DNA of 64,000 nt from Vreelandella aquamarina. Its GTDB lineage: Bacteria > Pseudomonadota > Gammaproteobacteria > Pseudomonadales > Halomonadaceae. Of the stretch, positions 26,664-35,390 are shown piece after piece (position 1 is the stretch's first letter; each line of letters opens with the position of its first letter). Location: assembly GCF_020075495.1 (NCBI RefSeq), contig NZ_JABYQT010000006.1, positions 62,001-126,000 on the forward strand. The letters run 5' to 3'. A program made the position numbers and the translations under genes. Under the pieces are notes generated by a model that was not told the origin of the DNA, searched no databases, and was given only the letters and a program-made list of their open reading frames with translations.

Positions 26664-28891
26664 ACGATGGCTACACCCTGGACCTGTTTGGCGATGACAC
26701 GCTGGAAACACCCGCCAGCCCCCCGGCTCCCGCCCCCGCGCCTCAACCGCACCCGGCGCTTGCCAGCCAAGAAGCGCTGATGGCGCTATTCGAGCGCTGG
26801 GTAGCGAGGGGCTGGCTGCGCGACCTGGACCGGGCGCTGGCCAGCTTCTTCGCCCGTGAGGCCAGCAACACCCCACCGCTGCTGCTGCTCGCCGTGGCCC
26901 TTGCCAGCCACCAGCTTGGCCGTGGCCACGTGTGCCTGGATTTGCGCGCCACCCTCGACTCGCCGGACTTCGCCCTTTCGCTGCCGCCGGAAGGCGACGA
27001 CCTGAGCGACCCGCCGCCGCTGCCAAGCCAGGTGCTCGAAACGCTGACGATCATGCAGTGGCAGGCCGCGCTCGACCACCCTACGCTGGTGTGCGGCGGC
27101 CACGGCAACACCCCGCTGGTGTGCGTCAGCAGCCCGCACACCACGCGGCTTTACCTGCGCCGCTACTGGCAGTTCGAACAGACCCTGCATCAGGAGATCG
27201 CCACTCGCCTGACCGCGGCAGCGCGGGGTGCCCCAGGCCAGGTGCCACCCCAGAAAGCCCTGCTCAAACGCAGCCTGGATACACTGTTTCCGGCAACCAG
27301 CACCCTGGACTGGCAGAAAATCGCCTGCGCCCTGGCCGCCCGCAGCCACTTCGCGATCATCACCGGCGGCCCTGGCACCGGCAAGACCACCACCGTGGTG
27401 CGCCTGCTTGCACTTCTTCAGACCCTGCAACTGGCCAACGCCGGGCACGCGCTGCGCATCCGCCTGGCCGCACCCACCGGCAAGGCCGCCGCGCGGTTGA
27501 ATGAATCCATCGCCGGGCAGGTGGGCAAGCTGCCCATGGGCGAGCTGGAAGCGCTGCTCGACGCGCGCAGCCAGGCGGGCGATGCCAGCACCATCACGAT
27601 TCCCACCGAGGTCACCACTCTTCACCGCCTGCTGGGCGCCCGGCCGGATACCCGCCACTTCCGCCACCACCCCAATAACCCCTTGGCGCTGGACGTGCTG
27701 GTGATCGACGAAGCCTCCATGGTGGATATCGAACTGATGACTGCCGTGCTCAGCGCCCTGCCCGCCCACGCCAAGCTGGTGCTGCTGGGCGACAAGGACC
27801 AGCTGGCCTCGGTAGAAGCGGGTGCTGTGCTGGGCGACCTGTGCCGCCGAGCCGAGGCTGCCCACTACACGCCGGAAACCGCCCAGTGGCTGAGCGAGCT
27901 CACCGGCCAGCCCCTGCCGGACGGCCTGACGAACCACGCAGGCCAGGCGCTGGACCAGGCGATTACCATGCTGCGGGTCAGCCACCGCTTCGACGCCCAG
28001 AGCGGCATCGGCCAGCTGGCCCAGGCGATCAACCAGCCGCTGAGCCGTGACCTAAACGAGCGTGACAAGCAGAGCGCCGTGCAGGGCGCGCTGCGCCACG
28101 GCTATGCCGACCTGCACCACCTGATCTTGAGCAGCGAAGACGACACCGCCCTGGAGCGCCTGGTCATCACCGGCTCCCCCGAGCGCTTTCCCAACGCTGG
28201 TAAAGGCCGTGTGGATAAGCGCAGCGGCATAGAACTCGCCCCGCCTACCGGCTACCGCCACTACCTCACCGCCCTCAGAAACCAGCGCCCGGATTCAGGG
28301 GTGGCGTTCGAGGACAACCGCGAGCCCTACAACGCCTGGGCTCAGCAGGTGCTGAACGCCTACGGCCACTTCCAACTGCTGTGCGCGCTGCGTAAAGGCC
28401 CCTGGGGCGTGGAAGGCCTGAACCTGCGCATCGCCCGGGTGCTGCGCCGCGAAAGGCTTTTAAGCGCCAGCGATATGGAGCTTGAAAAAGGCTGGTTTGA
28501 GGGCCGCCCGGTGCTGGTCACGCAAAACGACTACAGCCTGGGGCTGATGAACGGCGATATCGGCATTACACTCGCGGTGCCCGACCCGCGCGCACCGGGA
28601 AGAACCTTGTTGAGAGTCGCCTTTCCCAACAGCGACCCGGAAAAACCCATCCGCTGGGTATTGCCCTCGCGCCTGCACGCGGTAGAAACCGTGTTCGCGA
28701 TGACGGTGCACAAATCCCAGGGCTCGGAGTTTCTGCACACGGCGCTGCTGCTGCCCGCTACCATCAACCCGATTCTGACGCGGGAGTTGGTGTATACCGG
28801 CATCACCCGCGCTCGGGAGTGGCTGACCGTGGCGGAAGCCAAACGCGGTATCTTGAATGAGGCGGTGGTAAGGGAAGTGATGCGGGCTTGA
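26660..28891 (+). CDS. recD: Exodeoxyribonuclease V alpha subunit
   Basis: The 5'-3' SF1B helicase of RecBCD. 743 residues (E. coli 608), with a somewhat long N-terminal region rich in Pro and Ala before the helicase core. Walker A GGPGTGKTTTVVRLLALL (~residue 234), VLVIDEASMVDIELM (~350), LLGDKDQLASVEAGAVLGDL (~378) and the C-terminal TVHKSQGSEFLHTALLLP and LVYTGITRAREWL. The ATG overlaps the recB stop by four bases (ATGA), indicating translational coupling. Confidence 0.96.
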   Translation: MNDGYTLDLFGDDTLETPASPPAPAPAPQPHPALASQEALMALFERWVARGWLRDLDRALASFFAREASNTPPLLLLAVALASHQLGRGHVCLDLRATLDSPDFALSLPPEGDDLSDPPPLPSQVLETLTIMQWQAALDHPTLVCGGHGNTPLVCVSSPHTTRLYLRRYWQFEQTLHQEIATRLTAAARGAPGQVPPQKALLKRSLDTLFPATSTLDWQKIACALAARSHFAIITGGPGTGKTTTVVRLLALLQTLQLANAGHALRIRLAAPTGKAAARLNESIAGQVGKLPMGELEALLDARSQAGDASTITIPTEVTTLHRLLGARPDTRHFRHHPNNPLALDVLVIDEASMVDIELMTAVLSALPAHAKLVLLGDKDQLASVEAGAVLGDLCRRAEAAHYTPETAQWLSELTGQPLPDGLTNHAGQALDQAITMLRVSHRFDAQSGIGQLAQAINQPLSRDLNERDKQSAVQGALRHGYADLHHLILSSEDDTALERLVITGSPERFPNAGKGRVDKRSGIELAPPTGYRHYLTALRNQRPDSGVAFEDNREPYNAWAQQVLNAYGHFQLLCALRKGPWGVEGLNLRIARVLRRERLLSASDMELEKGWFEGRPVLVTQNDYSLGLMNGDIGITLAVPDPRAPGRTLLRVAFPNSDPEKPIRWVLPSRLHAVETVFAMTVHKSQGSEFLHTALLLPATINPILTRELVYTGITRAREWLTVAEAKRGILNEAVVREVMRA

Positions 28892-28996
28892 TCGCTACCC
28901 GCCCCTTGCTAAAACATGGAATGCTGACGTTTCGAGAGCCGCGTTTAACTATCATGGAACGCCCCCACTCGGCGTATCAATGCAAAGGAGTTGCAC

Positions 28997-29752
28997 ATGA
29001 AGCACCACGAAAAGGCCGGCCACATCGGGCGCAAGGGCCTTTCCAAACTGGCCAGGTTTGGCCGCTACGAAGTCGCTATTCTGCTGGGCCTGGCGGTACT
29101 TTCCGGCGGAATCTGGGCCTTCGTCGAGCTGGCCAGTGAAGTGATCGAGGGCGGCACCCAGAGCCTGGACGAGCGCTTGCTGCTCGCCCTTCGCAACCCG
29201 GCGGATCTTAACGACCCGATTGGCCCGGGCTGGCTCGAGGAAATGGGCCGGGACTTTACCGCTTTGGGCGGCGTGGGCGTGCTGGTGCTCATCACGGTGG
29301 GCGCGCTTGGCTACATGTTACTCGCCAGACACTACCGCGCCGCACTCTTTGCCCTGGTGGCGGTGCCCGGCGGCATACTGCTCAGCACCCTGATGAAGAT
29401 GGGCTTCGACCGCGCTCGCCCGGATCTCGTCTCGCACGAAGCGATGGTCTACACCGCCAGCTTCCCCAGCGGTCACTCCATGATGTCCGCCGTGACCTAC
29501 CTCACCCTGGCCGCCCTGCTCATTCGCGTACAGCCCTCGCTGTGGTTGAAGGCATACCTCCTGGCACTGGCAATACTGATGACCCTGCTCGTCGGCGTGA
29601 GCCGCGTTTATCTCGGCGTCCACTGGCCCACCGACGTGCTGGCCGGCTGGACCGCCGGCGCAAGCTGGGCCGCCTTGTGCTGGGTCGTGATGCACTGGAT
29701 GGAACAGCGGGGGCAGATTGAGGAGGAAGAGGGTGAGGCGGGCGACGGATAA
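28997..29752 (+). CDS. PAP2-family membrane phosphatase
   Basis: A 251-residue integral-membrane phosphatase. The three PAP2 catalytic motifs are intact: KMGFDRARPD (K-x6-RP, ~residue 133), FPSGHSMMSAV (~155) and SRVYLGVHWPTDVLAG (~197), with about six membrane helices. Likely substrates are phosphatidic acid, phosphatidylglycerophosphate or undecaprenyl pyrophosphate; sequence alone does not decide. ATG 28997 is preferred because AAAGGAG lies 6 nt upstream; an earlier TTG would abut the ribosome-binding site. Ends EEEEGEAGDG. Confidence 0.9.
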   Translation: MKHHEKAGHIGRKGLSKLARFGRYEVAILLGLAVLSGGIWAFVELASEVIEGGTQSLDERLLLALRNPADLNDPIGPGWLEEMGRDFTALGGVGVLVLITVGALGYMLLARHYRAALFALVAVPGGILLSTLMKMGFDRARPDLVSHEAMVYTASFPSGHSMMSAVTYLTLAALLIRVQPSLWLKAYLLALAILMTLLVGVSRVYLGVHWPTDVLAGWTAGASWAALCWVVMHWMEQRGQIEEEEGEAGDG

Positions 29753-30010
29753 ACCAATGTTGAGGGCGAGGTAGGGTACGAACGGTGCGTTATCACGGTT
29801 GGCGACGTTGCCGACCCGATGGAGCAGAGTAAAACCTGGGCGTGTATTCTTGCCGATACCCGAGGCCCCGAATTCACGCCTTTAGAGCCTTTCGCCCAGT
29901 ATGGCAACGGTGGTTTTGGCTATCGTGATGACAGCGGACGCGTGATCATCGCCCCGGTGACTAACGCCACTTCGGATCATCTCGTTCATCTGGCCTTCTT
30001 CACGAACTGA
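29753..30010 (+). pseudogene. Probable 5'-truncated gene remnant
   Basis: A plus-strand frame stays open from the stop of the PAP2 gene to 30010 and reads like protein (GEVGYERCVITVGDVADP, then QYGNGGFGYRDDSGRVIIAP). The only ATG is at 29819, with no ribosome-binding site before it, and recognisable coding text continues upstream of it. The GYRDDSGRVIIAP segment recalls WG-type beta repeats, but that is weak. I read it as the tail of a lost gene, with a 63-residue expressed peptide as the alternative. Confidence 0.4.
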
Positions 30011-30114
30011 TACCGGTCATAACCTTGCTCGGCATTAAACTTTTTCACGGACCCGGCAGGCGTCGCCATGTTCTGCCATAGTGAAAGATCACCCCGTACT
30101 CAAGGAGAGAGCAC

Positions 30115-30366
30115 ATGACCCGTACCGCACGCGTGGAACCGATCAGCGACGATCAGGGCGATGCCATCATCGTTTCAGGATGGCGTGTCATGGATGTGAC
30201 TGACCTGGACGCCCCCAGGGAAATCTCGCGCCACGACCAGGAGCCCGAGGCAATTGAAGCGGCGCGCCGCTTCGAGGCCGAGACGTCCAGCGAGCCCGGC
30301 TCCGACCCGGACGACACTCAGGATTACGACGGCTCGCAGATGGATGTGGGCAAGCACGACGAATAG
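30115..30366 (+). CDS. 83-residue acidic micro-protein, unknown function
   Basis: Starts MTRTARVEPISDDQGDAIIV and ends in an acidic disordered tail (SGSDPDD-like, QDYDGSQMDVGKHDE). AAGGAGAG lies about 8 nt before the ATG and a clean terminator follows. The central segment (SGWRVMDVTDLDAP...EPEAIEAARRFEAE) is homologous to the 59-residue protein at 12923-13102. No named family is recognised. The fold looks like a strand-strand-helix unit with a low-complexity acidic extension. Confidence 0.75.
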   Translation: MTRTARVEPISDDQGDAIIVSGWRVMDVTDLDAPREISRHDQEPEAIEAARRFEAETSSEPGSDPDDTQDYDGSQMDVGKHDE

Positions 30367-30390
30367 CCTTTTTCAGCCGGTTTGATATCA

Positions 30391-30427
30391 AAAAGGGCAT
30401 GGCGCCGTTGAAGCACCATGCCCTTTT
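30391..30427 (+). terminator. Intrinsic terminator
   Basis: A 12-bp stem AAAAGGGCATGG/CCATGCCCTTTT with a 13-nt loop. It ends the 83-residue gene and lies 21 bp from the end of the convergent membrane-protein gene, for which it can also serve. Confidence 0.85.
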
Positions 30428-30447
30428 CGCGTTCATGTAAAGGCTGT

Positions 30448-30933
30448 CTAATCCATTACATTGATACTTGGCGACTCACCGCCTACCTGGCGATAGTGTT
30501 CGGCATTCACCAGTTCGACAAACTGCTTGCCGTTTTTCACGTGGCGAACATGAATCTCACTGCCCTTGGTATAACGGTGGCCGATATTGATCGTGTAGGA
30601 CTTGAACGCCCAGCTGATAAAGCCAGTAAAGAACAGGGCGCTATCCAGATCGCGCCATTTCACGCCCCGCACACCCTTTTGCCAGGGGAAAACACCTTCA
30701 TGAAGCCAGATACCCGCGTCATCGATATAGAGCGTTGTGGTACGCACATAGATGATCTGATAGATAAAGCTCACAATCCCTGCCAGTAGCGCCACCCAGC
30801 TCAGCCAAGGCTGTTGTACCATCCCCGAAACAACAAGCCCCGCCAACGCGACCAGAATACCTATTACAAAAGGCTTGAAATAGGCCAACCAAGAAAGCTT
30901 ATAAATATGGGAAGTATCGTTATCGTCTTGCAT
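30448..30933 (-). CDS. Small membrane protein, possible bacterial PH-like domain
   Basis: 161 residues. Two N-terminal membrane helices (PFVIGILVALAGLVVSG and SWVALLAGIVSFIYQIIYV) are followed by a beta-rich soluble part (TTTLYIDDAGIWLHEG, GVKWRDLDSALFFTGFIS, INIGHRYTKGSEIHVRHV). This is the layout of proteins with a DUF304/PH-like domain, but I am not sure of the family. The start at 30933 has AGGAAAGG upstream; two earlier in-frame ATGs do not. Composition is visibly more A/T-rich than the flanking genes, a hint of separate ancestry. Confidence 0.65.
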   Translation of the reverse strand: MQDDNDTSHIYKLSWLAYFKPFVIGILVALAGLVVSGMVQQPWLSWVALLAGIVSFIYQIIYVRTTTLYIDDAGIWLHEGVFPWQKGVRGVKWRDLDSALFFTGFISWAFKSYTINIGHRYTKGSEIHVRHVKNGKQFVELVNAEHYRQVGGESPSINVMD

Positions 30934-31016
30934 GCCCTTTCCTGTCTGCATTAGCGGTATCTTGATCATTTTACCTTAATGCATAGGGCTAAGTCCTATT
31001 CGGAATAGTGATGATG

Positions 31017-32366
31017 CTAGTTTGCTTTCCACCATTTCAATATCTGCGGCTCAACCTGCCCCGTGGCCAGCAGTTGCCCACTGCGCGCAAACTCTGCCCA
31101 CAGCCCGCGCAGGCGCTTGCCGTGTTCGAGCAGCGTAGCTTCGTCCACGTGCTTGACCAGGTCGGCATACTGCCAGCTTCCGGGCTCGCCCAGCAGCAGC
31201 GGAAGTTCGATTGTATGGGCGGCGCCGAACGGGTAGCGGCGCTTGCCCCACTCCAGCCGGTAAACGTAGGCATTGCCGCCAGCACGCGTGTGGCGCCGGG
31301 CGAACCGGAGCGCATCGCGCTTGTAGACCTTGTGCGTGGTAGCGGCCACCATGGCCCGAGTGGCCGCCTCGCCCATCAAGGGCCAACCGCGCAGGCGCAT
31401 CAAATTGGGCGACATCACCAGAAACAGCGCGGTTTCTTCCGCGGTGTAGCCGATGAATACGTCAAAATTCGGCGCCGCCCGGCGCCAAGCGGCATCTACC
31501 TCGGCTTCCACAGGCAATGGATAGTGGCCGTACTGTGTGCCAAACGGCATGGCAGATCTCAGCCCGAAGCCCTGAGCGGCGTTGACCACCTGTTCCTGCA
31601 CGCGCAGCACTTCATCCAGCGGCGCCTCGTCGTTCAAGGCGGCGGCCTTTTGGCCCATTCTGGCGTTCATCTTTGCCCGGCCCCGGCTGATGCCCAGCGG
31701 TGCGCTTTGAATGATGACGCGCTGGAAAAGCCCTTGCGTGCCTTCGGCAATCATCAAGTGCGCTGCCGCATCGCCCCCGGCGGAATGACCGAACAGCGTG
31801 ACATTACCAGGGTCGCCGCCCATGGCGGCAATATTGGTGTTGATCCAGCGCAGCGCCGAGATAAGGTCCAGCAGGCCCAGGTTCGCCGGGCGGTCGGCGT
31901 AGCCGCCGAGAAACCCGAGCAAACCTAGCCGGTAATTCACGGCCACCACGATCACATCCTGTTCGAGCGCCAGCGGGCGCACGTCGAACACCGCAAGATC
32001 CGCCGCGCCAAACACGTAGGAGCCGCCGTGAATCCACACCATTACCGGGCGTGGCTTTGTGGCGGGGCTATCCGGAACGGTAACCGAGAGATGCAGTTCA
32101 CCTTCGCAGTAGGCCGCTTCCTTAGGGGTAACGCCCAAGGCCGCATCCAGCTCGGGAATGGTGTTTTGCGGCAAGGCTGGCGACCACTCGGTGGCGTGAA
32201 TGGGCACAGTGGCGGGCGGCTCATCTTCTGGAGCGCAGAAGCGCTTGGCGCGGGCGTAGCGAATACCCGTGGCGCGAATCACGCCGCGATCCCGCCAGCC
32301 GATGATTTCACCCGCGAGGGTAGTGAAGCGTGGAGCATCCTGCTCAATTGGCTCGGCGTGGGGCAT
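31017..32366 (-). CDS. Type-B carboxylesterase (alpha/beta hydrolase)
   Basis: A 449-residue carboxylesterase/lipase-family protein, without a signal peptide, so cytosolic. The oxyanion-hole motif WIHGGSYVFGAA is at ~residue 110, VVAVNYRLGLLGFLGG at ~140, and the nucleophile elbow GHSAGGDAAAHLM (Ser ~193). The acid residue is probably in FIGYTAEETALFLV and the His in FGAAHTIELPLLLG. It is somewhat shorter than typical type-B esterases (~500). Substrate unknown. AAGGA precedes the start. Confidence 0.85.
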   Translation of the reverse strand: MPHAEPIEQDAPRFTTLAGEIIGWRDRGVIRATGIRYARAKRFCAPEDEPPATVPIHATEWSPALPQNTIPELDAALGVTPKEAAYCEGELHLSVTVPDSPATKPRPVMVWIHGGSYVFGAADLAVFDVRPLALEQDVIVVAVNYRLGLLGFLGGYADRPANLGLLDLISALRWINTNIAAMGGDPGNVTLFGHSAGGDAAAHLMIAEGTQGLFQRVIIQSAPLGISRGRAKMNARMGQKAAALNDEAPLDEVLRVQEQVVNAAQGFGLRSAMPFGTQYGHYPLPVEAEVDAAWRRAAPNFDVFIGYTAEETALFLVMSPNLMRLRGWPLMGEAATRAMVAATTHKVYKRDALRFARRHTRAGGNAYVYRLEWGKRRYPFGAAHTIELPLLLGEPGSWQYADLVKHVDEATLLEHGKRLRGLWAEFARSGQLLATGQVEPQILKWWKAN

Positions 32367-32461
32367 GAGGGTCCTTGAGGTTTAAAAATTCTCGCTACTG
32401 GGAAGCGTATATCGTCACGAGCTGTAGCCGCTCCTGCCAACAGTATGAGTCTGCGCGCCCA

Positions 32462-33031
32462 TCACGGCACCAGCCACTGCCCTGCCCAATTATCTGCCCG
32501 CTTGAATACTGCGCGCCGGTGCTGCCGGCCCAGGTGCAGCGCCTCTATCGCTTTAACCTCGAACCACAGCACCGCAAAGGCATTTTGGGCCGGGGTCTTG
32601 GTGTAGGCCAGCGCCTCTGCAATCGGCTCGCCCGGGGCGGAGCCGCTGCTGTAAGCGGCGCGGGCGTGTTCGGGTATTTGCTGCCAGCGCGCGCTCGCCT
32701 CTTCGCCGCTCAGCAGGGTGACGTCGGCTTCAAGGCGCAGTTGCAGCTTTTGCTCGGCGTCCCACACGTGCAGTGCGGCCACGGGGTGGGCGCGCAGGGC
32801 GGCAATCTTGTGGGAGTGAATATCCGTGTAGGTGGCAAGTGTTGCGGCCTGCGGGTCGGCTTCGCGCAGAACCACCGTGCGGGCCTGGGGCATGCCGTTT
32901 TCGCTGACCGTGGCCAGGGTGGGTTGACGGGCCGGCGCGTGGCGGTCGTTGACGCCCTGGGTCAGGCACGCCCAGAGGTGGTTGTAGAGCAGCGGCAGCG
33001 CTTCTGCCCACGGGTGCTCGCTTGTCGCCAT
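32462..33031 (-). CDS. PNPOx-like flavin-binding protein (Pyridox_oxase_2)
   Basis: 189 residues in the split-barrel FMN-binding fold. The segment PTLATVSENGMPQARTVVLR (~38-57) is followed by THSHK-like SHKIAALRAHPVAALHVWD and a C-terminal GQHRRAVFKRADNWAGQWLVP. This is typical of the Alr4036-type branch of the pyridoxamine-phosphate-oxidase superfamily. It lacks the full PdxH signature, so pyridoxal 5'-phosphate synthesis should not be assumed. 95 bp from the esterase on the same strand. Confidence 0.82.
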   Translation of the reverse strand: MATSEHPWAEALPLLYNHLWACLTQGVNDRHAPARQPTLATVSENGMPQARTVVLREADPQAATLATYTDIHSHKIAALRAHPVAALHVWDAEQKLQLRLEADVTLLSGEEASARWQQIPEHARAAYSSGSAPGEPIAEALAYTKTPAQNAFAVLWFEVKAIEALHLGRQHRRAVFKRADNWAGQWLVP

Positions 33032-33159
33032 GGAGTACCTTTGCAGTGAAAATTTAGCGGGTTTCTCATGCGTGTGCGGTTATTGACAGCATGTGCTGGA
33101 ACGGCTCGATGCGGCTTACTGGCGTACCCCTTCATCTCACTACAAAGCGGCCGTCTCGT

Positions 33160-33591
33160 CTAGGCATTGGGGCCGCCTTCCAGAATGAACGAATGAAGCT
33201 CGATATCGGTGCGAAACTCCCAGCCCAGGCGCTTCCAGAAGCGCTTGCCGGCCTCGTTGTCCACCAGCAGCATCAGGTGCGATTTCTGAATGCCCTCTTC
33301 TCTCAGCGCATTCATGCAGCGGCGGACCAGCTCAGCGCCAACACCCTGTTTACGGCACGCCGCCGCGACTGCCAGATGCTGAACAAAACCGCGATGGCCG
33401 TCATGCCCCGCCATGATAGTGCCCACCACTTCGCCCTGCAGCTCGGCGACAAAGCTCAGGCCGGGGTTGCGCTTCAGGTAACGGTCGATGCCTTCGCGGG
33501 AATCCGCATCGCGCAGCCGCACGCCTTCGGTGTTGCGCCAAAGGGTGGCGGCGGCGGTGTAGTCATCGATGGTCATGGGGCGGTAGTGCAT
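33160..33591 (-). CDS. GNAT-family N-acetyltransferase
   Basis: 143 residues. Begins MHYRPMTIDDYTAAATLW. The acetyl-CoA-binding motif A is VQHLAVAAACRKQGVGAELV (~residues 71-90, R/Q-x-x-G-x-G/A variant QGVGAEL). Motif B includes LLVDNEAGKRFWKRLGWEF. The GTIMAGHDGHRG segment resembles E. coli YpeA. The start at 33591 is chosen because the fold begins there; a 25-residue upstream extension is not GNAT-like. Substrate unknown. Confidence 0.85.
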   Translation of the reverse strand: MHYRPMTIDDYTAAATLWRNTEGVRLRDADSREGIDRYLKRNPGLSFVAELQGEVVGTIMAGHDGHRGFVQHLAVAAACRKQGVGAELVRRCMNALREEGIQKSHLMLLVDNEAGKRFWKRLGWEFRTDIELHSFILEGGPNA

Positions 33592-33628
33592 TGACGGGTT
33601 CTCGTTCGTTGATTGAGTGCGTTCGCGC

Positions 33629-33943
33629 CTAGAAATTGATACCCAGCCGCAAGGCCTGAAGACCATCGAGTCTCACGCTTACCTCATCAGAAAAGACCGG
33701 ATGCCCTTCGATTCCCAGGTTGAGTGCGGCCTGCGAGCCCCGGTAGGTCACGTTCAGCGTCACCTCCGTCGAGGTACTCACCGGCGCCCACAGCCCGTAG
33801 TCGACGCTTTCTACACTCACCGCAGAAAGGCCGCGGTTATCGAGCTCTTGCTGCACTTCCTGCTTCACGGCGTGGCCGTAGTAGACATAGATACCTGCAT
33901 AACCCAACGCCAGCACCACGATCAATGACAATAGCTTACCCAT
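33629..33943 (-). CDS. Membrane-anchored periplasmic small protein
   Basis: 104 residues. A single N-terminal helix (MGKLLSLIVVLALGYAGIYV) acts as anchor or uncleaved signal. A short coiled segment (HAVKQEVQQELDNRG) and a beta-rich domain follow (STEVTLNVTYRGSQAALNLG). GAGG lies 6 nt before ATG 33943; an ATG nine residues earlier lacks this. Unrecognised family, with some resemblance to the LEA14/WHy kind of small beta domain. Located 37 bp upstream of the GNAT gene on the same strand. Confidence 0.65.
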   Translation of the reverse strand: MGKLLSLIVVLALGYAGIYVYYGHAVKQEVQQELDNRGLSAVSVESVDYGLWAPVSTSTEVTLNVTYRGSQAALNLGIEGHPVFSDEVSVRLDGLQALRLGINF

Positions 33944-34062
33944 GAACGTCCTCACATTATCGCCGTTCATTCAACGGCCAGAGCGTGATAATGCCAATGG
34001 CGAATCCAGGGCACAAGCAGAACCCGTGGCCGGGCACCCGGTGCTCTTGCCCTCAAGAGCGA

Positions 34063-34446
34063 TCAGCGATTGGCACGCCGCCAGGCATCAATGGAACGAG
34101 CATAGCCCGGCGGCAGGTTGGCGGGTAACGCATCGACAGGGAACGTCTCGATTCGGGTGTGTTCGTGGCTGACTTGTGGATTAAAGCTCCCGACCAGACC
34201 ACAGCCATAAGTCACGATGAACACGTGCTTGCCGGGAATCACCTCGAACAGGTAGCTGTCGATGATGCCAAGCGCTTCGACCTCGATATCCAGCTCTTCC
34301 TGAAACTCCCTGACCATGCACTCGGCGGCGTCCTCGCCTATTTCGATACGCCCGCCGGGCAACTCCCACTCGTTGCGATCATTGAGCGCCAGCACTACCT
34401 CACTTGAAGGCAACAGCAGCACGCCTTTAATGGAGACTGGAAACAT
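34063..34446 (-). CDS. Nudix hydrolase
   Basis: 127 residues. The Nudix box is complete: GGRIEIGEDAAECMVREFQE, then ELDIE (~residues 31-55), with the REFQEEL glutamates that bind Mg2+. The C-terminal half (YLFEVIPGKHVFIVTYGCG) contributes the substrate pocket. Substrate cannot be read from the box. Its ATG lies 20 bp inside the 3' end of the nitrilase-family gene upstream, so the two are transcriptionally and probably translationally linked. Confidence 0.9.
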   Translation of the reverse strand: MFPVSIKGVLLLPSSEVVLALNDRNEWELPGGRIEIGEDAAECMVREFQEELDIEVEALGIIDSYLFEVIPGKHVFIVTYGCGLVGSFNPQVSHEHTRIETFPVDALPANLPPGYARSIDAWRRANR

Positions 34447-35194
34447 GGTTTTTCATCCCCTCGATCAGTTGACCCTGATGGATATGACACAGCACCAGGC
34501 TTGGCTCGGTGCCATCAGCCGCCACGATCAGTTCGCCCTCGGCATTCCAGCCTCCGCTGTTGCCGCAGGTTTGCCAGCCACCGGTGATGGAGAGGTGGTT
34601 GGAAAGCAGCACCGGCACTTGATGACGCTGTGCCATGCTAGCCAACAGCTTGGCATCCGCTTCGTAACCCGCCTCGGATATCAGGGCACTGGCGATATAC
34701 ACCTGTGCCTGCTGGGCAACCGCGGTCTCGATATGGGCGGGGTTGGCGAAGTCGGCACACACCGCCAGCGCAATGCGCATGTCGTTGACGGTAAATAGAT
34801 AGTGTTGAGTACCCGATGAGCAGTAGACGTCCTCGCCTTCGTGCAGGTACTGCTTGGCGTAAAACTCGCGCTCGCCACTGGGGAAGCAGATAACAGCACC
34901 GATGTGCGGTTTGCTATCTTCGTTGTGCAACGGGCAGCCAGCAATCACCACGATGTTGTGTTGGACGGCGGCGCTAGACAGGGTGTTGAACACGTCTGAC
35001 GTCTTGGGCATCGCGAGTTCTTCCAGTAGCGCAAGCTCGTATCCGGTTAGCGAAAGCTCGGGAAAGACGACTACATCGGCGCCGTCTTTGGCCACACGCT
35101 CGATATAAGCAAGGTGGGTGGCCAGATTTTCGCTGACGGCGCCTTTTGCCACGGGGAGTTGCGCCAAGCCAATCGTGATACTGCTACTGTTCAT
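34427..35194 (-). CDS. Carbon-nitrogen hydrolase (nitrilase superfamily)
   Basis: A 255-residue amidase-type enzyme. The Glu-Lys-Cys triad is visible: E in VVFPELSLTGYELAL (~45), K in FYAKQYLHEGED (~112), C in LAVCADFANPAH (~147). The second Glu that assists catalysis sits in LHEGE. It hydrolyses a carbon-nitrogen bond of an amide; the exact branch (Nit1, omega-amidase or N-carbamoyl type) is not clear. It overlaps the Nudix gene by 20 bp and is divergent from the AraC regulator 196 bp away. Confidence 0.88.
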   Translation of the reverse strand: MNSSSITIGLAQLPVAKGAVSENLATHLAYIERVAKDGADVVVFPELSLTGYELALLEELAMPKTSDVFNTLSSAAVQHNIVVIAGCPLHNEDSKPHIGAVICFPSGEREFYAKQYLHEGEDVYCSSGTQHYLFTVNDMRIALAVCADFANPAHIETAVAQQAQVYIASALISEAGYEADAKLLASMAQRHQVPVLLSNHLSITGGWQTCGNSGGWNAEGELIVAADGTEPSLVLCHIHQGQLIEGMKNHVSSLH

Positions 35195-35390
35195 TCAATC
35201 CTCGCTGTCATCTAAAGAAAGGCCTGACTGCCAGCACACGAGCCTAACTGACATCAGCTTTTTGCTCCAACGGCAAACAGGTCTCGTGCGTCGGTTATGC
35301 CGGCAAGCTCAACAATTGCGCAATTATGTACAAGCGCAGGATAGCCGTGCTGATTTAAGCTAGCGGCGTGACGAACCAGGAGCGCGCGGG

